A stretch of DNA of 17,500 nucleotides from Actinidia chinensis (taxonomy: Eukaryota > Streptophyta > Magnoliopsida > Ericales > Actinidiaceae). The notes under the pieces were generated by a model. The model worked only from the letters and a program-made list of their open reading frames with translations. It searched no databases and was not told where the DNA came from. The stretch covers positions 117,501 through 135,000 of the forward strand of contig VIGQ01000997.1 in the NCBI GenBank assembly GCA_009663005.1, in the 5' to 3' direction. This document shows, piece by piece, positions 1-8,029 of the stretch; position 1 is the stretch's first letter; each line of letters begins with the position of its first letter. Made by a program: the position numbers and the translations under genes.

Positions 1-151
1 AAACTGTGCCAAAAGTGTTTATTGGAGGCACTCACATTACTGACTGCGACAGTAAGGCTCTAAAATCCCTTACCTACCGATTGTTTCAGCTTCAACCGTA
101 GAGTGTTAATAATGTTCTGTATATTTTTGAGTAACAACAGCCATGCATAGG
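1..151 (+). pseudogene. Class I glutaredoxin, partial copy A (end of exon 3, intron 3, start of exon 4)
   Basis: This is the 3' part of a glutaredoxin (glutathione-dependent thiol-disulfide oxidoreductase). Positions 3-50 read TVPKVFIGGTHITDCD, the family's cis-proline TVP motif followed by the glutathione-binding loop. The exon ends at 51, directly before a good donor (A|GTAAGG). An intron of about 80 bases ends in TTTTTGAG at 131. The next exon gives TTAMHR in phase at 134-151 and is then cut by an LTR at 152. The upstream exons, including the CPYC active site, lie outside the window. The sequence is most like plant GrxC2-type proteins as I remember them. It duplicates 3000-3143. Odd point: TD replaces the usual GG before CD. 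Confidence 0.72.
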
Positions 152-916
152 TGTAAGAGTGAGTTTATAATGCGGAAATCGAAAGTAGCCACCAGCGAGA
201 TTATCCCGCCCTTTGACTTCTGTAGGGGTGCACCAAGCTTGACGACTTCCTTATACCTAACACACTGAACAGTAGGTCCGGGCCGCCGGATCCTGTTTCC
301 GGGAAACGGCTTCCCGACGGTCAAGTTAGATGACCTGAAAGCTCAACTCAGTAACTGTGAGTTCCAGAGAAACCATAGAAAACAGCGGAAGAAGAGCTCT
401 CAGGCTTTCCAAACGAAGAAGAGTAATATAAAAAACCCCTTACCTCTACAATGGCTTCTGCTTATATAGTTTATCTTGGGCGTGTGTTCTGACCGCCACG
501 TGTGACTTTGGCTACCGGGTAGTTTCACCCACTGTTCATCTCTGCAAGGTGTTGGTTGTCCTCCCTGCTATGCATGAATTTTCACGCCCCTGATTTGGGC
601 TGACATCGTGTCCGTGTCCGTGCCAGCAAAATCAATATTCTCGTGGTCAATCGTCGGGATTCCCGCCAATTTCTGGGTGTCAACCGAGCTTTGGTGTGAC
701 TGTTGGTGCGCTTCGATAATCAAGAGTTATTCTCGACTCGGGTAGGGTGCATCCTGTATTTATACCGAGCTCGGACTCCTGTGTAATATTGTTCTGCAAT
801 GGTAAGTCGGCGGCAACGGGGGGGAACAAGTCCTGTATAATGGTCAAGGCTCTCTCGCTTCACTCCCCATGCCTTTAGTGGCTGGGTACCTTATTGTATG
901 TTTTCGTGTCCCTACA
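152..916 (-). repeat. LTR copy A (3' LTR end of a duplicated or truncated element)
   Basis: This LTR is about 765 bases and begins TGTAAGAG and ends CCCTACA on the plus strand (TG...CA ends). It aligns along its whole length with 3144-3867 and 15026-15813, with many single-base indels. Two TATA-like boxes are conserved on the minus strand: TATAAATA at 757-764 and CTATATAAG at 461-469. Only a short stretch of element interior follows (to about 1186), so this copy is not one end of a complete element here. It is preceded by the same exon sequence and the same ATAGG as copy B, so it is a duplicate of the same insertion rather than an independent one. Confidence 0.85.
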
Positions 917-1186
917 GTAAGCCCCCTAGTCTCGTGAGCTCGGTCGTGTGGCTCCCGAGGTTATGCTAGTTGTATGCTCAGGCTTCGTACACCCAACTTT
1001 TTTTTACTTTTTTACCGTGCTGAGCTTTCCACGTAATGGGACACAGCGCGGCTCTCTTCCTCCGACCTAGTTTGTTCCATAGGTGGCCGTCGTAGGGATG
1101 CCGTCAGTAATCCATTGGATTTGTCATGACAGTTCCGCTCGCGAAAGTACATTTGCCCCAGTTGCCGCTTTTGGCTCGTATTGCCA
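917..1186 (-). mobile_element. Truncated interior of the gypsy element beside LTR A, with polypurine tract
   Basis: On the minus strand this is the last stretch of the element before its 3' LTR. It contains a purine-rich run, AGGGGGCTTAC, at about 917-927, directly abutting the LTR as expected for a polypurine tract. It matches 3868-4125 with indels, including the T-rich stretch near 999-1012 and the sequence around the TCGCGAAA at about 1138. Similarity stops near 1170-1190, where the sequence becomes unrelated AT-rich DNA. That point is the duplication junction. Confidence 0.7.
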
Positions 1187-1236
1187 AGAAATATTCCAAA
1201 AATAAAGTTCTTGGCTACTCAAAATCGACCCATTTA

Positions 1237-1274
1237 CATAAGACTACCCCTCTTTCGAAACATAAGACTACCCC
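1237..1274. repeat. Short direct repeat, 14 bp twice
   Basis: CATAAGACTACCCC occurs at 1237-1250 and again at 1261-1274. CATTTACAT-type sequence lies before the first copy and after the second. This looks like a minor local duplication, about 50 bases from the probable duplication junction. Confidence 0.8.
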
Positions 1275-2227
1275 ATTTACATTAGACCCAAAACCTTGGA
1301 TCCCCAGCTTGGAACCAAAACTATTATTGGATAAGATTTCGTGGTACACTATTCAATCATTTACAAAACATCGGGTTAGTTAGACCAAAACAACCAAAGT
1401 AATTATGCCTCTACAATTTTCTCTACCTTAATTTTGTCCATTGCTTCTGATTCCAGCCAACATCCTCACGTATTAATTCGGACTCGAGGCCACCTAGTTC
1501 TCTCCTAAGTCGTTGCACCAGCACCCGGAATTGACACATTAATCATGACCAAAAACAAGAAAACTATCACAATTGAAGAAACTAGTGTTTTCACAATTCG
1601 GTTGAGGAAATATAGCAGCTAGGGCTTGGATGGTGATGGTTGGCTTCTTTCAAACATTATATACATTATACACTATATTTCCTTTTTACCGAAAGAATAA
1701 AACGCGAAAACAGAATCTTTTAATTAACAACTATTCTGCTTGTGAAGAGAAAAAAAAACATAAAATGGATATTTGAACAGAATTTTCCGCAGCAGGGTCA
1801 GATGTCTTAAAACGAACAAAATGAATTGCCGAATTCTTAAATCTAAAATATCGTGAATCAAAACAGTCAGTGAATTTCTTTGCTTTGCAATTCAATTCAC
1901 CGGTGGTTTGTATATAATGTGAAGTACCTTTAGGTTAAGATCTTGTTCCCTTCTCTTGAATTCCAATAGTTTGAAACACGCACAATGAGGAATCCACTAA
2001 ACAAATGGATACTAAGGCTGTATTTAGATCAAGGAGTTTTTCATTTTCTTGCATCAGACTCATAAACTCTTCCCCTGAAACTGATTACCTTGCCATGAGG
2101 CTGGCTACAACTACCCAAAGTAACATATTCGACAAAAAAATGACTTCTCAGTTCATAGAATGAATAATAGAAATGATTTCAAGGAGATAAGGTGGTTGAC
2201 TGTAGATTGTGGGTATCAGTTGCTTTA

Positions 2228-2364
2228 GACTGTGTTTGGACGAAGAATTTGATAAGGGAAAAGGAAATCAAAATCGAAAAGTTAGACGATCTAACGGTTC
2301 AAGACCTATCATCTACTTTTTTCATTTCTATTTTCATTTCCATTTCCTTCATTTAAACACAACC
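2228..2364. mobile_element. Small MITE-like element with terminal inverted repeats and TTA target duplication
   Basis: The left end reads GACTGTGTTTGGACGAAG and the complement of the right end reads GGTTGTGTTTAAATGAAG. The similarity continues as purine-rich sequence for several tens of bases into each arm. TTA flanks both sides (2225-2227 and 2365-2367), as expected for PIF/Harbinger (Tourist-like) elements. There is no coding capacity. A related element lies at 17132-17272. The family assignment is inferred from end sequence and target-site length. Confidence 0.55.
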
Positions 2365-2951
2365 TTAATAACTTATAAAACACTTCAATTAGAAAAGTAA
2401 AAAGAAAAACAAGCCACGTACACAAACAACAAAACAAGCAAACCCCTATTCCCCGTCAAATCAGATGGTTCTCATACAGTTTCTTCTGCCTAATATTTAA
2501 CGTTTAAACCTAAATTCTAAATTAGCAGTACAATAGAAGTATCAATACCGTAATTGAAATATGTATTCCTTTAACGTTTAAGCAAACATGTTACGGTCAA
2601 TAAGAAGTAATTCAACTAAGTGTAAGCATTCTCAATGATTAGAACTATGATTGGTAATATTTGCAACCTGTTCACTCATTTGCGCGTATCAGGGTGAAAA
2701 GGATCTTGATCCTGTGCGCCTTTTTCCATTCCAAGTTCCACGGCAACATTATGTTATTTCCTCTTTGCGTTTAGACCTTCTCAAAATTAGCAAAGCAGAA
2801 ACAGATCAAAAAGGCTTTATAAGATTCAGTCCACATTCATCTACGCCAACTAAATGGTGGAATTCAGGCAACTCCAACAAGAGAGCCCATCAAGAAGGAT
2901 CTAGTGATTCACAAAGAAACAAATTCTATATTCCTTTTTCACACTTTGCAG

Positions 2952-3143
2952 GTAATGGAAGTGACGTACAATCCGCATTGGCTGAGTGGACTGGGCAGCA
3001 AACTGTGCCAAAAGTGTTTATTGGAGGCACTCACATTACTGACTGCGACATAGGCCTCTAAAATCGTACTAAGATTGTTTTCAGCTTCAACCGTAGAGTG
3101 TTATAATGTTCGTATATTTTGAGTAACAACAGCCCAGCATAGG
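2952..3143 (+). pseudogene. Class I glutaredoxin, copy B left part (exon 3, intron 3, start of exon 4)
   Basis: After the acceptor CTTTGCAG, the exon encodes (G)NGSDVQSALAEW, TGQQTVPKVFIGG and THITDCD, ending near 3050. This matches the C-terminal half of a class I glutaredoxin: the helix before the cis-proline, TVPKVFIGG, and the loop that binds glutathione. Intron 3 (about 3051-3123) follows, then the exon 4 start TTAQHR (3126-3143), where the retrotransposon LTR begins. The protein resumes in phase at 15819 as GGKLVPLLTQA. Two oddities: the donor that is GTAAGG in copy A reads TAGG here, and TD replaces the family's GG before CD in both copies. The CPYC active-site exon is not in the window. 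The family call is firm; the GrxC2-like subclass is inferred. Confidence 0.75.
3139..3143. repeat. Left target-site duplication of the gypsy element
   Basis: ATAGG directly precedes the LTR start TGTAGAG. The same ATAGG precedes LTR A at 147-151. The right partner is ACAGG at 15814-15818, one mismatch in five. Five bases is the usual length for Ty3/gypsy integrases. Confidence 0.65.
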
Positions 3144-3867
3144 TGTAGAGTGGAGTTATAATGCGGAAAATCGAAGTAGCCACCAGCGAGATTATCCCAG
3201 CCCTTTGACTATTGTAGGAGCTGCACCAAGCTTGACGACTTCCTTAATACTACACACTGAAAACAGTGAGTCCGGCCGCGGAGCTGTTCTGGGAAACGGT
3301 CTCCGACGGTCAAGTAGATGAACTGAAAGCCTCAATCAGTAACTGTGGAGTTCCAGAGAACCAGGGAAGAAGAGCTCTCAGAGTTCCAGAGAGAAGAAGA
3401 AGAAAAAGCCCCTTACCTCTACGTGGCTTCTGCTTATATAGTTTCGATTGCGGGTTCGGAAGCGCCAAACGGTGACTTGGCACGGGGTAGTTCACCCACT
3501 GTTCATCTCTGCAGAGGGTTGTTGTCCTCCCTGCTTCATGAATTTCACGCCCGGATTTGGGCTGAGCATAGTGTCGTGTCGTGCAAGCATCACTATGTTC
3601 TCGTGTCATCGTCGGATTCCCGCCAATTCTGGGTGTCAACGGCTGTGTGTGACTGTTGGTGACGGACTGGCGAAAATCAAGAGTTATTCTCGAGTCAGGG
3701 TAGGGTGCATTCCCTGTTATTATACCGAGCTCGGACTCACTATGTATATTGTCTGCAATTAAGTCGGCACGGGGGGGAAAAGTCCTGTATAATGGTCAGG
3801 TCTCTCTAGCTTCATCTCCCCAGCCTTCTAGTGGATGGGTACTTCATTTGTAGTTTCGTGTCCCTCA
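3144..3867 (-). repeat. 3' LTR (copy B) of the gypsy element
   Basis: This LTR runs from TGTAGAG at 3144 to CCCTCA at 3867; LTR A and LTR C end in CCCTACA. On the minus strand it follows the polypurine tract, so it is the 3' LTR. Its length is about 724 bases, against 765 and 788 for the other copies. Conserved minus-strand TATA-like boxes lie at 3433-3441 (CTATATAAG) and 3717-3724 (TATAATAA). Short open frames on both strands inside it are not conserved among the three copies. Confidence 0.87.
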
Positions 3868-3885
3868 GTAGCCCCTGTTCGCGTT
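3868..3885 (-). promoter_or_regulatory. Polypurine tract beside the 3' LTR
   Basis: The complement reads AACAGGGGCTAC directly before the LTR. The equivalent position in copy A reads AGGGGGCTTAC. A short purine run abutting the 3' LTR is where plus-strand DNA synthesis starts in LTR retrotransposons. The differences between copies are indels. Confidence 0.55.
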
Positions 3886-4639
3886 GAGCCGGTCGTGGCT
3901 CGCCCGAGGTTATGCGAGTTGGATGCCTCAGGCTTCGTACACCCACCTTTTTACTTTTTTACAGTGCCTGAGGTCCATAACGTATGGAGCAGCGCGCTTC
4001 TCCGCCCATAGGTTGTCCATAGGTGCCGTCGTAGGGATGCACGTCAGTAATCCATTGGATTTGTCATGACAGTTCGCTCGCGAAACGATGCGCCCCAGGT
4101 GCCGCGTTTGGCTCAATTCCCGCCTCTTTAGAATTCTGTTTAGGGCCAACCCATTTTCAACTCTCATTGTCATTGTAGCGTTTCTAGAGAGGAAGGAGAT
4201 CGTAGCTGTGCGCCCTCCTCGTCTTTTACTGTTTCTCTTTCCGGCACTGTGGTTCCATTATTACACGTCGGAGGAGCGTCCCCATTCGATACGGTAAGTC
4301 GCCTATTCTCCATGCCTCCTTCGTAACATTTGACTTTGAGCGCCAGGAGAATATCAAATCTCTAGCGTAGTCCGAGTCTACAAATTATGAATAGGGTACG
4401 GGTCAGACCTGGCTGGTGTGATTAGGGTTACCTCCGTAACTAGATTAAACCTCGTTACTCGAGGATCTTAGGCAAGTTCTGATCAATCTGCCACTTTCAG
4501 GACATGGCGTGAATCGGGCTCAAATGCTTGTTCGCACGATAGTGAGGCCTTAGCCTCAGTTACGTGTCGATCATAGGATTCCGATGATGTAGTGATAGAG
4601 CGCCTGGGTAAATGATGACGCGGATGGGTGGACGGAGAG
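3886..4639. other. Interior of the element between 3' LTR and antisense gene; no gene recognised
   Basis: Positions 3886-4125 are also present in the left duplicate (to 1186). From 4126 to about 4640 no protein domain is recognisable. A pyrimidine-rich stretch (4120-4260) followed by CGGTAAGTCG (4290-4299) has the look of an untranslated first exon with a splice donor on the plus strand. If so, it could belong to the antisense gene further right. That is a guess from sequence character only. Confidence 0.3.
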
Positions 4640-5389
4640 GGTAATAGGATGCCATTAGACTTGGTTCATTTACCAAAGCTGGGCTTCGATTTCCCCTTAG
4701 TAAGTTTGATAACCGTTCTATATATCTGCGGGATCACCTTCATGCAAATCTCTGTGAATTTGTCCTGAACCGTGCTGGCGGTAGAGATTGATGCAGAGCG
4801 AAGGATTAGAGTTTACTGTGAGGATCTGTTTCTGTATCGTTATGTCAAGCCTAGGAAAAATCCCGAGACCAGATGCTTGAAGGCAATCAATACCTCACCT
4901 TAGGAAGCCAAACAGCCTAAAAGTTTAGTTACGGATTCCCGGACAAAGATCAGTATTTGAACACTTATTTGGCGTCTGGGTCAATGGGAGTTCCCTACTT
5001 GATAAAACCCGAGCCTTTCGCCATTCCTAGGGAATAGGGTGTACGTCCCTGTAGGTGAGAATCAGCCATGCCTTCCGCTTGTGACACATTTTATCAACTC
5101 GATTATGCCTGTTATAAGAATCACTGACTGTTCATCTGGTTCGCTTATAGGATTCAACAGACGCTTTTAGAGGAGGAGGATCGGTGTTGGCGCAATTAGC
5201 GCTGTGAACAATTGTGGGCGCTCCGCCAGAGTCTCCGATTTACTCGGTTACGTCCCCTGATATGGTATACCAGCCCTCTTCGAGCCCTCTGTCTCCCTTG
5301 TCAGGGGAGTCCCATTCTTCACCTCTAAAGATCTTCGCACTAGGCTCAAGGCCAAGGAGTTCATTATCTGACGAGGGGGGCATTGATTA

Positions 5390-5989
5390 TTGAGGGACCT
5401 CGGCCGAGCTCCAAGGCTGTTAGAAGAGGCCGAAGGCAAAAGTTCTGGCTCCAGCGAGTCGAGCTCCTCCAGCTGGGACATTGATTTGGGCAACGAGGCC
5501 CGGAATGAAGAGGCCAAGGTTGAAGACGGCGAAGAGGTTGACCAAGTTCCTGCTCCCTTAGTCCTGGTCCCAGAACGTATAAATCTCCCGAGCTCCGATT
5601 CTGACGTCGCCATCGTCGAACCGAGGGAGATTGTTGAGCATTCCTACTCTCACAGCGGTAGTTCATCTTCTGGGTCTCAGGTGAATGCGGAGATCATGGC
5701 CCCTAAGGTGAGGATTCTGGGGAAGGGGCAAGCCCCGATAGTTGAGCCCCCCACACTCCCTGAGGCCCCCATTTCGTCCACACCAGCTCCGGCTGAAGAT
5801 CAGTCCATTGCGCTGTCCTTGATGGGTGGAAAACGGAAAGGGAAACAGCCCGTAGAGGGAACCTCTCGACCAAAAAGGGGAAAAAATGATGGATCGGCCG
5901 CTGGCACCCCCGAGCTGTGGGCCCTCCAATTTGCTACTGTGGAGCTCAGAAAACAGGTTACCTCTGCGGAACTTCTAAAGGAACCATGA
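5390..5989 (+). CDS. Central open segment of the antisense gene: Ser/acidic linker, basic cluster
   Basis: At 199 codons this is the longest open frame in the window. Residues 18-30 are serine-rich (SSGSSESSSSSWD), and residues 36-53 are rich in Glu and Asp. Two further serine-rich patches follow, then a Pro-rich stretch. Residues 148-152 (KRKGK) and about 163-167 (PKRGK) form a bipartite nuclear-localisation-like pair. The final part (TVELRKQVTSAELL) looks like the beginning of a helix. The frame ends at a TGA (5987-5989) that is probably a frameshift artefact, because related sequence continues in another frame at 5990. The ATG at 5390 is probably internal: similar low-complexity coding continues upstream from about 5263 in another frame. 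Codon use and composition are unlike the AT-rich flanks. Confidence 0.55.
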   Translation: MRDLGRAPRLLEEAEGKSSGSSESSSSSWDIDLGNEARNEEAKVEDGEEVDQVPAPLVLVPERINLPSSDSDVAIVEPREIVEHSYSHSGSSSSGSQVNAEIMAPKVRILGKGQAPIVEPPTLPEAPISSTPAPAEDQSIALSLMGGKRKGKQPVEGTSRPKRGKNDGSAAGTPELWALQFATVELRKQVTSAELLKEP

Positions 5990-6097
5990 GACCTACACGT
6001 TGCGCTGGGCAATGCGGTGATGCTCCCCCAAGACGTCGCGGATCAGCTGCCAAACCACGACAGAATTCTGGCAATGCTCGTTATACGGGGGGCCCAG

Positions 6098-6198
6098 GTT
6101 CGAATTTTTAAGTTAGCCAACTTCGATTTTGGATTAGCGAATCTGACCCACGCTGTTCTTCTCTAATCCATCTCTTTTTTCTTTCTTAGTTATTTCAG
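6098..6198 (+). other. Probable intron in the antisense gene
   Basis: A donor CAG|GTTCGA at 6095-6103 follows the coding stretch ending in LAMLVIRGAQ. A strong pyrimidine tract (TCTCTTTTTTCTTTCTTAG) leads to an acceptor TTATTTCAG ending at 6198, followed directly by the coiled-coil coding frame. The phases on the two sides differ by one base, in keeping with the indel noise elsewhere. An alternative acceptor is the TTAG at about 6189. Confidence 0.45.
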
Positions 6199-6518
6199 CG
6201 GACTGTATCTTCCTCACTCTGGCTAAAGTAGGGTGCGGTGGATCTGAAGAAGCGAACAGCCTCGAGAAGGAGCTGAAACAGACAAAGTCCAAGCTTACGG
6301 ATGCACGATCGGCAGCCGAGATCGCGATCCTACAGCGAAACCACGCCCAGCAAGAAGCGTCCAACCTGAAGGTGTTCGCTTGCGGTGAAGTGTATAAGAA
6401 GCTGTTCGACCGCGCTTTTGAGCGGGCTGAAACTGTTGAAAGGCAGCTGCCGAGCTCCGCCCTGGCATTTTTTAGGAGGATGGCTCGCCTGTTTGAAGGA
6501 AGCTTCAGATCCACTTGA
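6199..6518 (+). CDS. Coiled-coil exon of the antisense gene
   Basis: From the acceptor at 6198 the frame stays open to TGA at 6516-6518, about 106 codons. It begins DCIFLTLAKVGCGG and then SEEANSLEKELKQTKSKLTD. The second part has a heptad-like pattern of Leu/Ala and alternating charge typical of a coiled coil. It continues AYKKLF-like (EVYKKLFDRAFERAE), another amphipathic helix, and ends EGSFRST. Weak reading-frame remnants beyond the stop (PDFNEEEYATL at about 6597-6630; AVVEAHDRGRETAIE at 6656-6700) suggest the original protein extended to about 6740. It probably mediates oligomerisation, but no enzymatic motif is visible. Confidence 0.5.
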
Positions 6519-7245
6519 TCATCCCGCGTAGTCGTCTCCTACCCCTCCAGTCCAACTCCCTGCCTCTCCGGAACGATATTCACCAATCACACCTGCCTGA
6601 CTTCAACGAAGAGGAGTATGCGACCCTTACCTGCGATGAGGGAATATTAACACTGCGGTAGTGGAAGCTCATGACAGGGGTCGGGAGACTGCGATAGAGT
6701 GGGGACCGAGTTGGGGACGGGTAGAGGGTGACTGAGCTTGATGTAGAAGCCGAGGGTGTTGAAAAAACCTGTTTAGACAAAACACTTCCTTTGAGTGGTT
6801 TCTTCTGCTTATTTGAATCTTAAATCTTGTTGACTTGTAAGACTTGTTAACAGTTATCACTATGCATTTCGGTATGACTGTTTTTGCCATTTCCTACGTG
6901 CTTTGCTCTCGGTTTGGACTTTAATCTCTTGTTACGAAACGATTCCTTCAAGTCTTTGCCACATGCTTGACCCACCTTGGCCGGGTTCATAAGACGTTTC
7001 GCATTCCCAGCGCGGTGGGGAATTGCGCTGGACTCGGCCACATGTTAAATAACGGATTAGTTAACTAGGCTCGGGTTGGTCAATAAAACGTAGTGGCCAC
7101 GTTCATGCCCCCACGTCGACAAATGTAAGCGTCGTTCGAACTGGGCTGTGAGTCTATATCCTCCGATGAGTTTGATGTCGCATTAAATTGGTTCTAATAA
7201 CTTCTTGCCTTTATGGGTGGCGTTTCGTTACCCTTCAGAGGGCCC

Positions 7246-7341
7246 TTTAAATAGTGACGCACCCTGATGTGATGAACACACAACACCAAGCATCTCGAAA
7301 AACATCTCTTTGAGAGTAATCGTGTATTCACAAAAAAAATG
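7246..7341 (+). promoter_or_regulatory. Candidate core promoter and leader on the plus strand
   Basis: TTTAAATAG (7246-7254) lies about 30 bases before an AC-rich leader (ACACACAACACCAAGC, 7274-7289). This is followed by CA-rich sequence and an ATG after an A-run (7339-7341). TATA, then CAA-rich 5' leader, then A-rich ATG context is typical of plant promoters. The open frame from 7339 to 7530 (63 codons) matches nothing I recognise. Transcription from here would run into the tandem array. Confidence 0.25.
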
Positions 7342-7500
7342 TTCTCGTCCTCCAGCCCCGCGGGGCTCCCTTATTTGAAAATTCCCTTGTTAAAACTCGA
7401 GAGGTTCAAGATGATTTTTCTCTCGATTGCACGTATCCTAGACGTGGGTGGGATTGCAGACACGTTGTCTATCAACTTCTGTTCTCAACAGCTCTATAGT

Positions 7501-7544
7501 CTGAAGCTTTTGTTCCCAAAAGCTTTGTAGCTTTTAAGCTTCAG
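7501..7544. other. Inverted repeat / hairpin
   Basis: CTGAAGCTT (7501-7509) is exactly complementary to AAGCTTCAG (7536-7544), with a 26-base loop. The loop contains a further AAAAGCTTTG. Function unknown. Confidence 0.5.
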
Positions 7545-7621
7545 TCCGGTATTCGGCTCGTGCTGGTGATTCGATTGAGTTGGCCTCTCGATCACCTCTA
7601 GCATTCACTGAGTATTGAAGT

Positions 7622-7663
7622 CTTGTGGAAGTGATGCCTTATCTCGAGGCAACTATCCACAAG
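7622..7663. other. Inverted repeat / hairpin
   Basis: CTTGTGGA (7622-7629) pairs with TCCACAAG (7656-7663). Nested inside, GCCT pairs with AGGC around a TATCTCG loop. The internal loops are unequal. It could fold in RNA from either strand; function unknown. Confidence 0.45.
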
Positions 7664-8029
7664 GCTTAAGGGAATTAGTTGAAGGCCGCATTCTGCGCTT
7701 CTTGCAATACTCGATGACCGGGACATGGTTCCATTATCATTCAGAATCGAAGGCTGAAGTTCGGTAGGTTCTCGGTGTTTTTTTGTTGTTGAGGAAGATG
7801 AAGCTGAGTGAATATCTCGACCTTCCCTTTCAAGCGAAGCACGTATTTACATTGTAGTTAGAGTTGTGATTGCAATCGAACAGACTTGTATCTGACGTTC
7901 TTCTTTTTGCATTAATAACTGCTAATTTACTTCACAGTATATTGCCACTCGAATTTTGCAAAGTCCGTTCTTCACATTCTGGCTTTCGCTTAAGTTAAAT
8001 GGATAAAAAATAGCAAGAGGTAATCGGGA

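Larger units (their letters stand above)
1187..2951 (+). other. AT-rich non-coding stretch, probably glutaredoxin intron 2
   Basis: No coding region, RNA gene or retrotransposon motif is recognisable. The stretch ends with a plausible splice acceptor (CACACTTTGCAG at 2940-2951) directly before the glutaredoxin exon, so at least its right part is probably intron. I looked for the preceding glutaredoxin exons, especially a CPYC codon run, and did not find them. It contains a short direct repeat (1237-1274) and a MITE-like element (2228-2364). Confidence 0.5.
3000..4125. repeat. Second copy of a directly repeated 1.1 kb segment (first copy 1-1186)
   Basis: Positions 1-1186 and 3000-4125 are collinear: glutaredoxin exon 3 end, intron 3, exon 4 start, LTR, polypurine tract and about 250 bases of element interior. 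The offset is 2999 at the left edge. Differences are mostly one-base indels. The first copy begins at the window edge, so the homology may continue to the left. Confidence 0.88.
4640..6740 (+). pseudogene. Antisense extra gene of the gypsy element, Transposase_28-like and coiled-coil protein, frame-broken
   Basis: This gene lies on the strand opposite gag-pol, between the integrase end and the 3' LTR. Followed across frames it shows: (1) about 4650-4760, reading LPKLGFDFPL and GITFMQISVN, resembling the start of the 'putative gypsy-type transposon' (Transposase_28) domain; (2) 4812-4901, VYCEDLFLYRYVKPRKNPET; (3) about 4922-5000, GFPDKDQY and ASGSMGVP; (4) a Ser/Pro segment from 5263 (VYQPSSSPLSPLSGESHSS); (5) a serine and acidic linker and basic cluster (5390-5989); (6) MLPQDVADQLPNHDRIL (6017-6067); (7) a probable intron (6098-6198); (8) a coiled coil (6199-6518); (9) an acidic tail, PDFNEEEYATL (about 6597-6630), to about 6740. 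Extra antisense ORFs of this kind are known in Tat-lineage elements. Function is unknown; nuclear location is suggested by the basic cluster. The start codon is not resolved. Confidence 0.6.
6741..8029. other. Non-coding interior of the element between antisense gene and tandem array
   Basis: No protein domain or RNA gene is recognisable on either strand. It contains a plausible plant core promoter on the plus strand (7246-7341) and two short hairpins (7501-7544 and 7622-7663). For the sense (minus) transcript this is part of the long 3' untranslated region. Confidence 0.5.

Noticed and set aside
152..916. Copy A as an independent solo LTR
   Set aside because: It shares the same flanking exon bases and adjacent interior sequence with copy B, so it is part of a duplicated segment, not a solo LTR at a separate site.
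2651..2950. First hundred codons of the open frame that runs into the glutaredoxin exon
   Set aside because: This part has no similarity to glutaredoxin and is followed by a good splice acceptor at 2951, so it is read as intron.
3310..3762. Several open frames of 69-109 codons on both strands in the LTR
   Set aside because: They lie wholly in the LTR, are not conserved in frame among the three LTR copies, and show no known motif.
5248..6012. Minus-strand open frames of 70-121 codons opposite the antisense gene
   Set aside because: The plus strand has the biased composition, nuclear-signal-like cluster and continuity with the coiled coil. The minus frames are low-complexity complements.
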